From Alphaproteobacteria bacterium (GTDB lineage Bacteria; Pseudomonadota; Alphaproteobacteria; Sphingomonadales; Sphingomonadaceae): a stretch of 5,068 nucleotides of DNA. The position numbers and the translations under genes were made by a program. Shown here piece by piece: positions 1 to 5,068 of the stretch. The notes under the pieces were generated by a model that had not been told where the DNA came from, made no database searches, and saw only the letters and a list, made by a program, of their open reading frames with translations. How positions within the stretch are numbered: the first letter of the stretch is position 1; each line of letters starts with the position of its first letter. Where the stretch lies: assembly GCA_028293055.1 (NCBI GenBank), contig JAQGLD010000614.1, positions 1-5,068 of the forward strand, in the 5' to 3' direction.

Positions 1-792
1 CGGCCCGAGCTCGAAAGCGTCAAGCTCGCTTCCGTCCGGGCGGTCAGCTACCGCGCCGCCGACGGGACGATGATCCCCGCTTACTTGACGCTGCCGCCCG
101 GCAAGCCGGAAAAGGGACTGCCGACGATCGTCATGCCGCACGGCGGACCCAGTGCGCGCGACGAATGGGGTTTCGACTGGCTCGCGCAATTCTACGCCAA
201 TCGCGGCTATGCGGTGCTGCAGCCCAATTTCCGTGGCTCGGCGGGCTATGGCAGCCAGTGGTTCCAGACCAACGGCTTCCAGTCCTGGCGGATCGCGATC
301 GGCGACGTAAACGACGCCGGGCGCTGGCTGATCAGCCAGGGGATCGCCGATCCCGCCAAGCTCGCGATCGTCGGCTGGTCCTATGGCGGCTATGCGGCGC
401 TTCAGTCGGCCGTCGTCGATCCTTCCCTCTACAAGGCGATTGTCGCGGTCTCCCCGGTCACCGATCTCGGCGAAGCACGCAACGAATGGGCCGGATTCAC
501 CAATTCGGGCAATGTCCGCGACTTCTTCGGCACCGGCCCGCATATCGAGGACGGCTCGCCGGCGCGACACGCCGACGCGATCCGGGCGCCGGTCCTTCTC
601 TTCCACGGCACGCTCGACCGCAATGTCGCGGTGCACGAGTCCCGCTTGATGCGCGATCGGCTGCAGGCCCACGGCAAGCAGGTCGAACTGGTCGAGTTCG
701 ACAAGCTCGACCACCAGCTCGACGACAGCGCCGCCCGCGCCGAGATGCTTCGGCGCAGCGAAGAATTCCTCAGGAAAGCGCTTGGCCTCTGA
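1..792 (+). CDS. S9 family (prolyl-oligopeptidase-like) serine peptidase, C-terminal catalytic domain; 5' end outside window
   Basis: The frame is open from the first base to the TGA at 790-792, giving 263 visible codons. The ATG at base 70 is internal: the codons before it align with the paralogue downstream, so the real start lies outside the window. The visible part is the alpha/beta-hydrolase domain of an S9 peptidase, an enzyme that cleaves peptides. It shows PHGGP near the domain start, the nucleophile motif GWSYGGY (Ser codon 379-381), the Asp in HGTLDRNV (616-618) and the His in KLDHQLDD (712-714), so the triad is complete. The N-terminal beta-propeller and any signal peptide would be upstream. 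By eye about two thirds of residues match the next gene. The main difference is the segment after SPVTDL, GEARNEWAGFTNSGNV, which has no clear match there. Spacing of 103 bases and shared strand suggest co-transcription. Substrate cannot be told from sequence. Confidence 0.93.
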   Translation, partial: RPELESVKLASVRAVSYRAADGTMIPAYLTLPPGKPEKGLPTIVMPHGGPSARDEWGFDWLAQFYANRGYAVLQPNFRGSAGYGSQWFQTNGFQSWRIAIGDVNDAGRWLISQGIADPAKLAIVGWSYGGYAALQSAVVDPSLYKAIVAVSPVTDLGEARNEWAGFTNSGNVRDFFGTGPHIEDGSPARHADAIRAPVLLFHGTLDRNVAVHESRLMRDRLQAHGKQVELVEFDKLDHQLDDSAARAEMLRRSEEFLRKALGL

Positions 793-895
793 TTTGAGGG
801 TGGTGCTGAACCGTCAGGCTCGATCAGCGCGGCTTGCGCAGGCCTGAGAGAGCTGCCAACCACGGATTCGGGCAAGTGTCTGAAAGCAGGGTGGT

Positions 896-2902
896 ATGTT
901 CCGGAAAAGATTGATCGTTCTCAGGGGTGTGGCGCTCATCGCGCTCGCGCTTCCACAGGCTTCGGCCTGGGCCGCGGGGCAGGCGCCGTCGGCGCAGAAG
1001 GATGCCGCTCTGCTGTTCGGCGAGCGGGAGGACGTCCGGCAGATGAGCCTCTCGCCCGGCGGCACGAAGGTTGCGTTCGTCGCGCCGGGGCCCGGTCCCT
1101 CGACGATCCTTTATGTGGCCGATGTCGGTTCGAACGCAGCGCCCCGGGTGGCCTTGTCCGCGGACGGCAGGCCGAACCGGATCCGTTCCTGCTTCTGGGT
1201 TTCGGACAATCGACTGGTCTGCAACCTCTATCTGATCGGCAGCGCGGCGGGCCAGCTGATTGCCGCCTCGCGCATCGTCGCGGTCGATGCGGACAGCAAG
1301 AATCTCAAGCTGCTCAGCCGCGAAAGCCGCAGCAACGATGCCTATGTCTCCTTCTATGGAGGCGAGGTCATCGACGCCCTTCCGGACGAGGAGGGAGCCG
1401 TCCTGGTCAACCGCGCCTATGTGCCGCAGGAGAGCTCCTCGACCCGAATGATCGACAAGCGCGAGGGCCTCGGCGTCGACCGGCTCGACACTCGCAGCCT
1501 CGATTCGAAGAATGTCGAAGCGCCGCGCCGGGATGCCGTCGAATATATCAGCGATGGCCGCGGCAAGGTGCGAATCATGGGCCTGAGCGCGACGTCCGAG
1601 AACGGCTATTCCACCGGCACGATCAACTATTTGTACCGCCCGCGCGGCTCAAACGGATGGAAGCCGCTCGGAACGCTCGACACCCGGACGCATGAAGGCT
1701 TCAATCCCTATGCCGTCGATTCCGATCTCGACGTCGCTTATGGCTTCAGGCGCAAGGACGGGCGGCTCGCGCTGTATAGCGTCGCTCTCGACGGAACGAA
1801 CCGGGAGACCCTGGTCTTTTCCCGGCCCGACGTGGATGTGGATGGTCTGGTGCGGATCGGCCGGCGCAAGCGTGTGGTCGGATTGACCTTTGCCACCGAG
1901 AAGCGACAGGCGATCTTTTTCGACAAGACCCTCAACGCACTCTCGGCTGCCTTGTCGAAGGCGCTGCCCGGGCTGCCGCTGGTCGACTTCGTCGATTCCA
2001 ATCTCGACGAATCCAAGCTTCTGCTCTGGGCGGGGAGCGATCGGGATCCGGGCCGCTACTATCTGTTCGACAAGGCTACGCACGGCCTCACCGAGCTGAT
2101 GCTGTCGCGCGCGGATCTGGAGGGCGCGAAGCTGGCCGAGCAGAAGCCGATCACCTTCAAGGCGGCGGACGGCACCGTGATCCCGGCCTATCTGACGCTT
2201 CCGCCGGGCAGCAACGGTCGCGGCCTTCCGGCGATCGTGATGCCGCACGGCGGGCCGGCTTCGCGCGACGAGTGGGGTTTCGACTGGCTTGCCCAATATT
2301 TCGCTGCACGCGGCTTCGCCGTGCTCCAGCCGGAATTCCGGGGCTCGGCAGGCTATGGCGACGATTATTTCGTCAAGAACGGCTTCCAGTCGTGGCGCAT
2401 CGCGATCGGCGATGTCGTCGATGCGGGGCGCTGGCTGGCGGCCCAGGGCATCGCCGATCCGTCGAAGCTCGCAATCTTCGGTTGGTCTTATGGCGGCTAT
2501 GCCGCGCTGCAGGCCAATGTGCTCGATCCCCAATTGTTCAAAGCAGTGGTGGCGGTCGCCCCGGTCACCGACCTCGACCTGCTCGCCGAAGAGAGACGGG
2601 ATGGGAGCGACTCTCTCCTCACGCGCGACTTCATCGGCACCGGCCCGCACATACGCGAGGGTTCGCCGGCGCAGAATGCTGCAAAGCTCGTCGCGCCGGT
2701 CCTGCTCTTCCACGGCGACCAGGACCTCAATGTCGGGGTCGGGGAATCCCGGCTTATGGACCAGCGGCTCAAGGCGGCGGGGCGCAGGAGCGAGCTCGTC
2801 ATCTATCCCGGCCTCGATCACCAGCTCGAGGACAGCGTCGTGCGCGCCGACATGCTTCGTCGTAGCGATGCCTTCATCCGCGCCGCGCTCAAGCTGCCGT
2901 AG
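896..2902 (+). CDS. Secreted S9 family (prolyl-oligopeptidase-like) serine peptidase, complete
   Basis: This 668-residue protein has the normal size and layout of an S9 peptidase. Residues 1-26 form a signal peptide (MFRKR, a hydrophobic run from L6 to A18, then ASAWA with a likely cleavage site after A24 or A26), so export to the periplasm is expected. Residues about 30-410 are a beta-propeller-like domain, starting with VRQMSLSPGGTKVAF. Residues about 415-668 are the alpha/beta-hydrolase domain: PHGGP at 450-454, nucleophile Ser531 in GWSYGGY, Asp610 in HGDQDLNV and His642 in GLDHQLED. The His loop reads DHQL rather than the HGF common in other S9 enzymes, and the upstream paralogue has the same feature. 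The ATG at 896 follows AGGG at 888-891 with only four bases between; the signal peptide supports this start. The gene is a tandem duplicate of the preceding one. The likely role is peptide breakdown outside the cytoplasm; the substrate is unknown. Confidence 0.95.
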   Translation: MFRKRLIVLRGVALIALALPQASAWAAGQAPSAQKDAALLFGEREDVRQMSLSPGGTKVAFVAPGPGPSTILYVADVGSNAAPRVALSADGRPNRIRSCFWVSDNRLVCNLYLIGSAAGQLIAASRIVAVDADSKNLKLLSRESRSNDAYVSFYGGEVIDALPDEEGAVLVNRAYVPQESSSTRMIDKREGLGVDRLDTRSLDSKNVEAPRRDAVEYISDGRGKVRIMGLSATSENGYSTGTINYLYRPRGSNGWKPLGTLDTRTHEGFNPYAVDSDLDVAYGFRRKDGRLALYSVALDGTNRETLVFSRPDVDVDGLVRIGRRKRVVGLTFATEKRQAIFFDKTLNALSAALSKALPGLPLVDFVDSNLDESKLLLWAGSDRDPGRYYLFDKATHGLTELMLSRADLEGAKLAEQKPITFKAADGTVIPAYLTLPPGSNGRGLPAIVMPHGGPASRDEWGFDWLAQYFAARGFAVLQPEFRGSAGYGDDYFVKNGFQSWRIAIGDVVDAGRWLAAQGIADPSKLAIFGWSYGGYAALQANVLDPQLFKAVVAVAPVTDLDLLAEERRDGSDSLLTRDFIGTGPHIREGSPAQNAAKLVAPVLLFHGDQDLNVGVGESRLMDQRLKAAGRRSELVIYPGLDHQLEDSVVRADMLRRSDAFIRAALKLP

Positions 2903-2972
2903 GGGGAAGGGCGGATCGGCTTTCGTTTCGGCCGGCTGCACCGCTCAAGCGCTTCGCGAGCATCGGATACGA

Positions 2973-3002
2973 AAAGGGCGGCCCCTTGCGGAGCCGCCCT
3001 TT
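2973..3002. terminator. Hairpin terminator shared by convergent S9 peptidase and rpsD genes
   Basis: The arms AAAGGGCGGC (2973-2982) and GCCGCCCTTT (2993-3002) are exact reverse complements. Inside them a mismatch is followed by two further C-G pairs around a TTGC loop. On the plus strand the stem runs into CCCTTTCGTTT, and on the minus strand into CCCTTTTCGTAT, so both sides have a short, interrupted T run. It lies 70 bases after the peptidase stop and 23 bases beyond the rpsD stop, as expected for a bidirectional intrinsic terminator. Confidence 0.8.
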
Positions 3003-3024
3003 CGTTTCCGCGATGCGGGATCGA

Positions 3025-3639
3025 TCAGCGCGAGTAGAACTCGACGACCAGGTTCGGCTCCATGCGCACCGGATAGGGAACCTCGTCCAGCGTCGGGATG
3101 CGGGTGAAGGTCACCTTGGCGGTGCCGTCCGGAACCACATAATCAGGGATCTCGCGCTCGGCGAGGCCCTGGGCTTCCATCACCAGCGCCATTTCCTGCG
3201 CCTTGGAGCCAAGGCCGATCTCGTCGCCGACATTGACCCGGCGCGAGGCGATATTGCACTTCTGGCCATTGACCCGGATGTGGCCGTGATTGACCATCTG
3301 GCGCGCGGACCAGATCGTCGGGGCGAACTTGGCGCGATAGACGACCATGTCGAGGCGACGCTCGAGCAGGCCGATCAGGTTCTGCGAGGTGTCGCCCTTG
3401 ATCCGGGCAGCTTCGGTGAAGGTCCGCTTGAACTGCTTCTCGGTCACGTCGCCATAATAGCCCTTGAGCTTCTGCTTGGCGCGCAGCTGGATGCCGAAGT
3501 CCGACACCTTGCTCTTGCGGCGCTGGCCGTGCTGACCCGGGCCGTATTCGCGCTTGTTGACCGGGCTCTTCGGGCGACCGAAGACATTCTCGCCCATGCG
3601 GCGATCGAGCTTGTACTTGGCGCTGGAGCGCTTGCTCAC
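3025..3639 (-). CDS. rpsD: 30S ribosomal protein S4
   Basis: This 204-residue protein is the usual length for bacterial S4. S4 binds 16S rRNA early and nucleates assembly of the small subunit body. The N-terminus ([20 protein letters not shown]), [12 protein letters not shown] (30-41), [12 protein letters not shown] (52-63), the S4 RNA-binding domain from about residue 93 ([10 protein letters not shown], then [10 protein letters not shown] at 117-126) and the C-terminal VVEFYSR are characteristic. Only one Cys (128) is present, so this is the form without a zinc site. The start is the GTG at 3637-3639. The frame stays open 43 codons further upstream to an ATG at 3768, but that stretch is unlike S4, and GGAG lies seven bases before the GTG. 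The gene stands alone rather than in an alpha operon with rpsM, rpsK and rpoA, which is common in alphaproteobacteria. It lies 208 bases downstream of the GIY-YIG/TrmJ frame on the same strand. Confidence 0.98.
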   Translation of the reverse strand: MSKRSSAKYKLDRRMGENVFGRPKSPVNKREYGPGQHGQRRKSKVSDFGIQLRAKQKLKGYYGDVTEKQFKRTFTEAARIKGDTSQNLIGLLERRLDMVVYRAKFAPTIWSARQMVNHGHIRVNGQKCNIASRRVNVGDEIGLGSKAQEMALVMEAQGLAEREIPDYVVPDGTAKVTFTRIPTLDEVPYPVRMEPNLVVEFYSR

Positions 3640-3646
3640 GATATTT

Positions 3647-3650
3647 CTCC
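3647..3650 (-). promoter_or_regulatory. Shine-Dalgarno site that fixes the GTG start of rpsD
   Basis: Read on the minus strand, GGAGAAATATC precedes GTG, giving a seven-base spacer between GGAG and the start. No comparable site precedes the more distant in-frame ATG at 3768, so this site decides the start. Confidence 0.85.
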
Positions 3651-3678
3651 AATTTGCTGTTTCACGAACGCGCCGGCC

Positions 3679-3714
3679 GTCTTCGAAAAAAGACTGTCTC
3701 TTCTGTCGGAAGAC
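3679..3714 (-). promoter_or_regulatory. Hairpin-forming leader upstream of rpsD, possible S4 autoregulation
   Basis: The arms GTCTTC (3679-3684) and GAAGAC (3709-3714) are complementary and enclose 24 bases, in which AAGAC can also pair with GTCTT to form a competing smaller hairpin with GTCTT at 3679-3683. The structure would lie in the untranslated leader about 40-75 bases before the GTG. S4 is a known translational autoregulator in E. coli and Bacillus, but no known S4 leader motif was recognised here, so the regulatory role is inference. Confidence 0.22.
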
Positions 3715-3797
3715 CGGCATCCCTGGACACGCACCGCCGGGCCGAACCCGACGCGGCTTCCGCTTCACCAGGGGTGCGGAGCCAATTGCGAGGGCGC

Positions 3798-3826
3798 GAC
3801 ATGGCCGCTCGGTCGGGAAAAGTCAA
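3798..3826 (-). promoter_or_regulatory. Possible promoter for rpsD (weak)
   Basis: On the minus strand, TTGACT (3821-3826) matches the -35 consensus at five of six bases. Seventeen bases further is CATGTC (3798-3803), a poor -10. It lies between the trmJ stop and the rpsD start, about 160 bases upstream of rpsD. The -35 match and position favour it; the -10 does not. Without its own promoter, rpsD would depend on read-through from the GIY-YIG/TrmJ frame. Confidence 0.25.
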
Positions 3827-3847
3827 TCTTTCGAGGCGCGCCGCCGA

Positions 3848-4933
3848 TCAGCGGCGTTTGCGCTCCAGCGCGCTGAGCACGCCGCGCAAGGTTCGCACCT
3901 CCAGGCTGTTCCAGCCCGGCTTGGTCAGCACTCCGCGCAAGGTCCGCCGGGTCACCGTCGCCCGGTTCGGCGGATGGTAATAATCGGCGGCCTCGAGCAA
4001 GGCCTCGAGATGCGCGATCATCGCCTCCAGCTCGGCCTGTGGGGCGGGGGGCAGGATCTCGGTCGCTGGCGGCATGGCGAGATCGACCTGCTTCGACCAT
4101 TCGTAAGCAACCAGGATCACTGCCTGGGCGAGGTTGAGCGAGCCGAATTGCGGATTGATCGGAACGGTGATGATGCTGCGGGCGAGGTTCACGTCCTCGG
4201 TCTCCAGCCCCGAGCGCTCGGGGCCGAACAGGATTGCCGACCTGCCGGGACCGGCATGGATCGCCTGCGCAGCCTGGACGGGGGTGAGCACCGGCTTGGT
4301 GACTCCGCGCTTGCGCACCGTGGTCGCATACACGTTGGGGCAATCGGCGACGGCTTCGGCAACGCTAGGATAGACGGTGGCGCGGTCGAGCACGAGGTCG
4401 GCGCCCGAGGCGGCGGGCGCCGCGCCCGGATTGGGCCAGCCGTCGCGCGGGCTGACCAGCCGCATCTCGGTCAGACCGAAATTGAGCATGGCGCGCGCCG
4501 CCTTGCCGATATTCTCGCCGAGCTGCGGGCGGACGAGGATGATTGCCGGCTGGGCAGGCCGTTCCGCCAGACCCCCTGACGACCGCTCATCCTGAGCAGG
4601 GGCCGAGCCTGTCGAGGACCCGTATCGAAGGGCCGGCTTCTTCGCCAATTCTCTGATGGTGTCCCCGTCGCCGCGGATCAACGCCTCCTTTTTCGCGCGC
4701 GACCAGTTCTTGATTCGGCGCTCGGCGGAGAAAGCTTCGTCACGCTCGGCGAAGCGCTCCGACCAGACCAGGGTCACCGGTCTTCTTTTCATTGTGTAGC
4801 CGGGGAGTTCTCCGGCTTGATGCTGGGCGAGACGCACGTCGAGATCTTCGGTGTGGCCGAGATAGTAACTGCCGTCGGAACAGCGCAGCATGTAGGTGTA
4901 GAAATCCAGCTTGGCGGTCCTTCGATACGCCAT
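3848..4933 (-). CDS. trmJ: Fusion of GIY-YIG endonuclease and TrmJ-type tRNA 2'-O-methyltransferase
   Basis: One 361-residue frame holds two domains. Residues 8-97 are a small GIY-YIG nuclease: FYTYML (11-16) and YYLGHT (24-29) stand for the GIY and YIG strands, followed by Arg34, His38 and the helix with metal-binding Glu71, then IKNW and RAKKEALI (79-86). Residues 126-361 are a complete SPOUT methyltransferase: ENIGKAARAMLNFG (140-153), ILFGPERSGL (234-243) and INPQFGSLNLAQA (259-271), the three knot motifs for S-adenosylmethionine and tRNA binding, plus the helical tail usual in TrmJ. TrmJ 2'-O-methylates tRNA position 32. E. coli TrmJ is about 245 residues, so the methyltransferase part is full length. 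Residues 100-117 are encoded by a palindromic repeat. ATG 4931-4933 is the first start after an in-frame TGA. No ATG or GTG lies in frame near the TrmJ domain start; only a TTG at Leu96 does. Fusion is read from the sequence, but the G5 run at 4572-4576 makes an indel possible. Confidence 0.8.
   Translation of the reverse strand: MAYRRTAKLDFYTYMLRCSDGSYYLGHTEDLDVRLAQHQAGELPGYTMKRRPVTLVWSERFAERDEAFSAERRIKNWSRAKKEALIRGDGDTIRELAKKPALRYGSSTGSAPAQDERSSGGLAERPAQPAIILVRPQLGENIGKAARAMLNFGLTEMRLVSPRDGWPNPGAAPAASGADLVLDRATVYPSVAEAVADCPNVYATTVRKRGVTKPVLTPVQAAQAIHAGPGRSAILFGPERSGLETEDVNLARSIITVPINPQFGSLNLAQAVILVAYEWSKQVDLAMPPATEILPPAPQAELEAMIAHLEALLEAADYYHPPNRATVTRRTLRGVLTKPGWNSLEVRTLRGVLSALERKRR
4584..4636 (+). 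repeat. Palindromic hairpin repeat, copy A (translated as the interdomain linker)
   Basis: This copy runs from CGCTCATCCTGAG to GAAGGGCCGG and matches copy B at 44 of 49 core bases (4588-4636). Its hairpin has arms GGGGCC (4599-4604) and GGACCC (4616-4621) around an 11-base loop, with five pairs and one G-A mismatch. Outer bases TCCT and AGGG can add a second short stem. It is read on the minus strand as residues 100-117 (PALRYGSSTGSAPAQDER) between the nuclease and methyltransferase domains. It is inverted relative to copy C. Confidence 0.88.
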
Positions 4934-4966
4934 CTCGACAAGCTCGATGGCTACTCAGGATGAGCG
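4914..4966 (-). repeat. Palindromic hairpin repeat, copy C (contains the GIY-YIG start codon)
   Basis: The reverse complement of 4914-4962 matches copy B at 41 of 49 bases. Seven of the eight differences fall in the stem. The arms here are GCCATC (4929-4934) and GATGGC (4946-4951), a perfect six-pair stem where A and B have five pairs and one mismatch. Read on the minus strand, the repeat supplies an in-frame TGA, the ATG at 4931-4933 inside the 3' arm, and the first seven codons (MAYRRTA). Confidence 0.88.
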
Positions 4967-4967
4967 A

Positions 4968-4983
4968 GACTTATATATTTTCG
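4968..4983 (-). promoter_or_regulatory. AT-rich patch, possible -10 region for the GIY-YIG/TrmJ frame
   Basis: The 26-base gap between repeats C and B holds the most AT-rich run of this end of the window. On the minus strand it reads GAAAATATATAAG, which could contain a -10 element about 40 bases before the start codon. No convincing -35 sits at the right distance, which would fall in the flank of copy B. Confidence 0.22.
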
Positions 4984-4992
4984 GCCCCCATC

Positions 4993-5045
4993 CGCACATC
5001 CTGAGTAGGGACCGAGCTTGTCGAGGGCCCGTATCGAAGGACCGG
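4993..5045 (+). repeat. Palindromic hairpin repeat, copy B
   Basis: This copy runs from CGCACATCCTGAG to GAAGGACCGG. Its stem is GGGACC (5008-5013) with GGGCCC (5025-5030) around GAGCTTGTCGA, five pairs and one A-G mismatch. TCCT and AGGA in the flanks can form an outer stem. It is a direct repeat of A, 409 bases away, and is inverted relative to C, from which it is separated by 26 bases. C and B thus form an inverted pair upstream of the nuclease start, like a two-unit REP cluster. No gene is visible from 4934 to the window end. Confidence 0.88.
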
Positions 5046-5068
5046 AAGCGCGTTAAGCCCCGTCCTCC

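Larger units (their letters stand above)
4584..4966 (-). mobile_element. Candidate REP-like cassette: GIY-YIG nuclease bounded by inverted hairpin repeats
   Basis: Repeat copies A and C, in inverted orientation, lie at the two ends of the GIY-YIG coding segment, with about 277 bases between their cores. All nuclease motifs lie between them, and the methyltransferase begins just beyond copy A. The layout resembles REP elements with their associated RAYT transposases, but here the enzyme is a GIY-YIG nuclease. No target-site duplication is obvious. Mobility is inferred from layout only. Confidence 0.45.

Noticed and set aside
814..847. Inverted repeat TCAGGC...GCCTGA with inner GCGC arms between the two peptidase genes
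   Set aside because: The stem has an uneven internal loop and no T run follows, so it is not a convincing terminator or operator.
1649..2941. 430-codon open frame on the minus strand opposite the S9 peptidase
   Set aside because: It lies antisense to a clearly real gene, has no recognisable domain and is a typical by-product of GC-rich codon use.
3640..3768. 43-codon N-terminal extension of rpsD to an upstream ATG
   Set aside because: S4 proteins start at SKRSSAKYK. The GTG with GGAG at seven bases explains the start, and the extension resembles no S4.
3839..3856. Hairpin CGCCGC/GCGGCG over the trmJ stop codon as a terminator
   Set aside because: The stem is short, overlaps coding sequence and lacks a T run on the minus strand.
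2986..3876. 296-codon plus-strand frame opposite rpsD
   Set aside because: rpsD is unmistakable on the other strand; the antisense product has no family features and runs through the terminator and leader.
3870..3950. Repeated TLRGVL motif in the TrmJ C-terminus as an internal duplication
   Set aside because: TrmJ proteins normally have two similar helical LRR/LRG segments at the C-terminus (E. coli TrmJ ends in a like manner), so this is family structure and not a recent repeat.
3554..4579. 341-codon plus-strand frame opposite trmJ and the rpsD start
   Set aside because: It is the mirror of the TrmJ coding region, without domain signals or a ribosome binding site.

Overview
The window is GC-rich and densely coded, with short gaps between genes. 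A stand-alone rpsD without alpha-operon neighbours, and S4 and TrmJ sequences of alphaproteobacterial type, point to an alphaproteobacterium. A sphingomonad (order Sphingomonadales) is the most likely source. That placement is inferred from protein style, not from a database search.

Left half, plus strand. Two tandem paralogues of the S9 (prolyl-oligopeptidase-like) serine peptidase family follow each other. The first is cut by the window edge, so only its alpha/beta-hydrolase domain is present (1-792). The second (896-2902) is complete, with a signal peptide, a beta-propeller domain and a catalytic domain with Ser531, Asp610 and His642. They look like a local duplication that has diverged, with both catalytic triads kept. 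A hairpin at 2973-3002, with short T runs on both sides, separates them from the convergent genes on the right and probably ends transcription from both directions.

Right half, minus strand. rpsD (30S protein S4) occupies 3025-3639 and starts at a GTG with a strong Shine-Dalgarno sequence. A 208-base leader lies upstream of it. Before that comes a 361-codon reading frame (3848-4933) that joins two unrelated domains: an N-terminal GIY-YIG endonuclease of the small stand-alone type (residues about 8-97) and a complete TrmJ-type tRNA 2'-O-methyltransferase (about 126-361).

The most interesting part of the window is 4584-5045. Three copies of a roughly 53-base hairpin repeat lie here. Two of them, in inverted orientation, sit exactly at the two ends of the GIY-YIG segment. 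One supplies the upstream in-frame stop, the start codon and the first seven codons. The other is translated as the linker into TrmJ. The stem arms of the copies differ by compensatory changes, so the hairpin appears to be maintained. In one copy these changes also place the ATG start codon inside the stem. The arrangement looks like a REP-like palindromic cassette carrying its own GIY-YIG nuclease, inserted at the 5' end of trmJ and now translationally fused to it. The G5 run at the junction decides the frame and should be checked for a sequencing or slippage indel.
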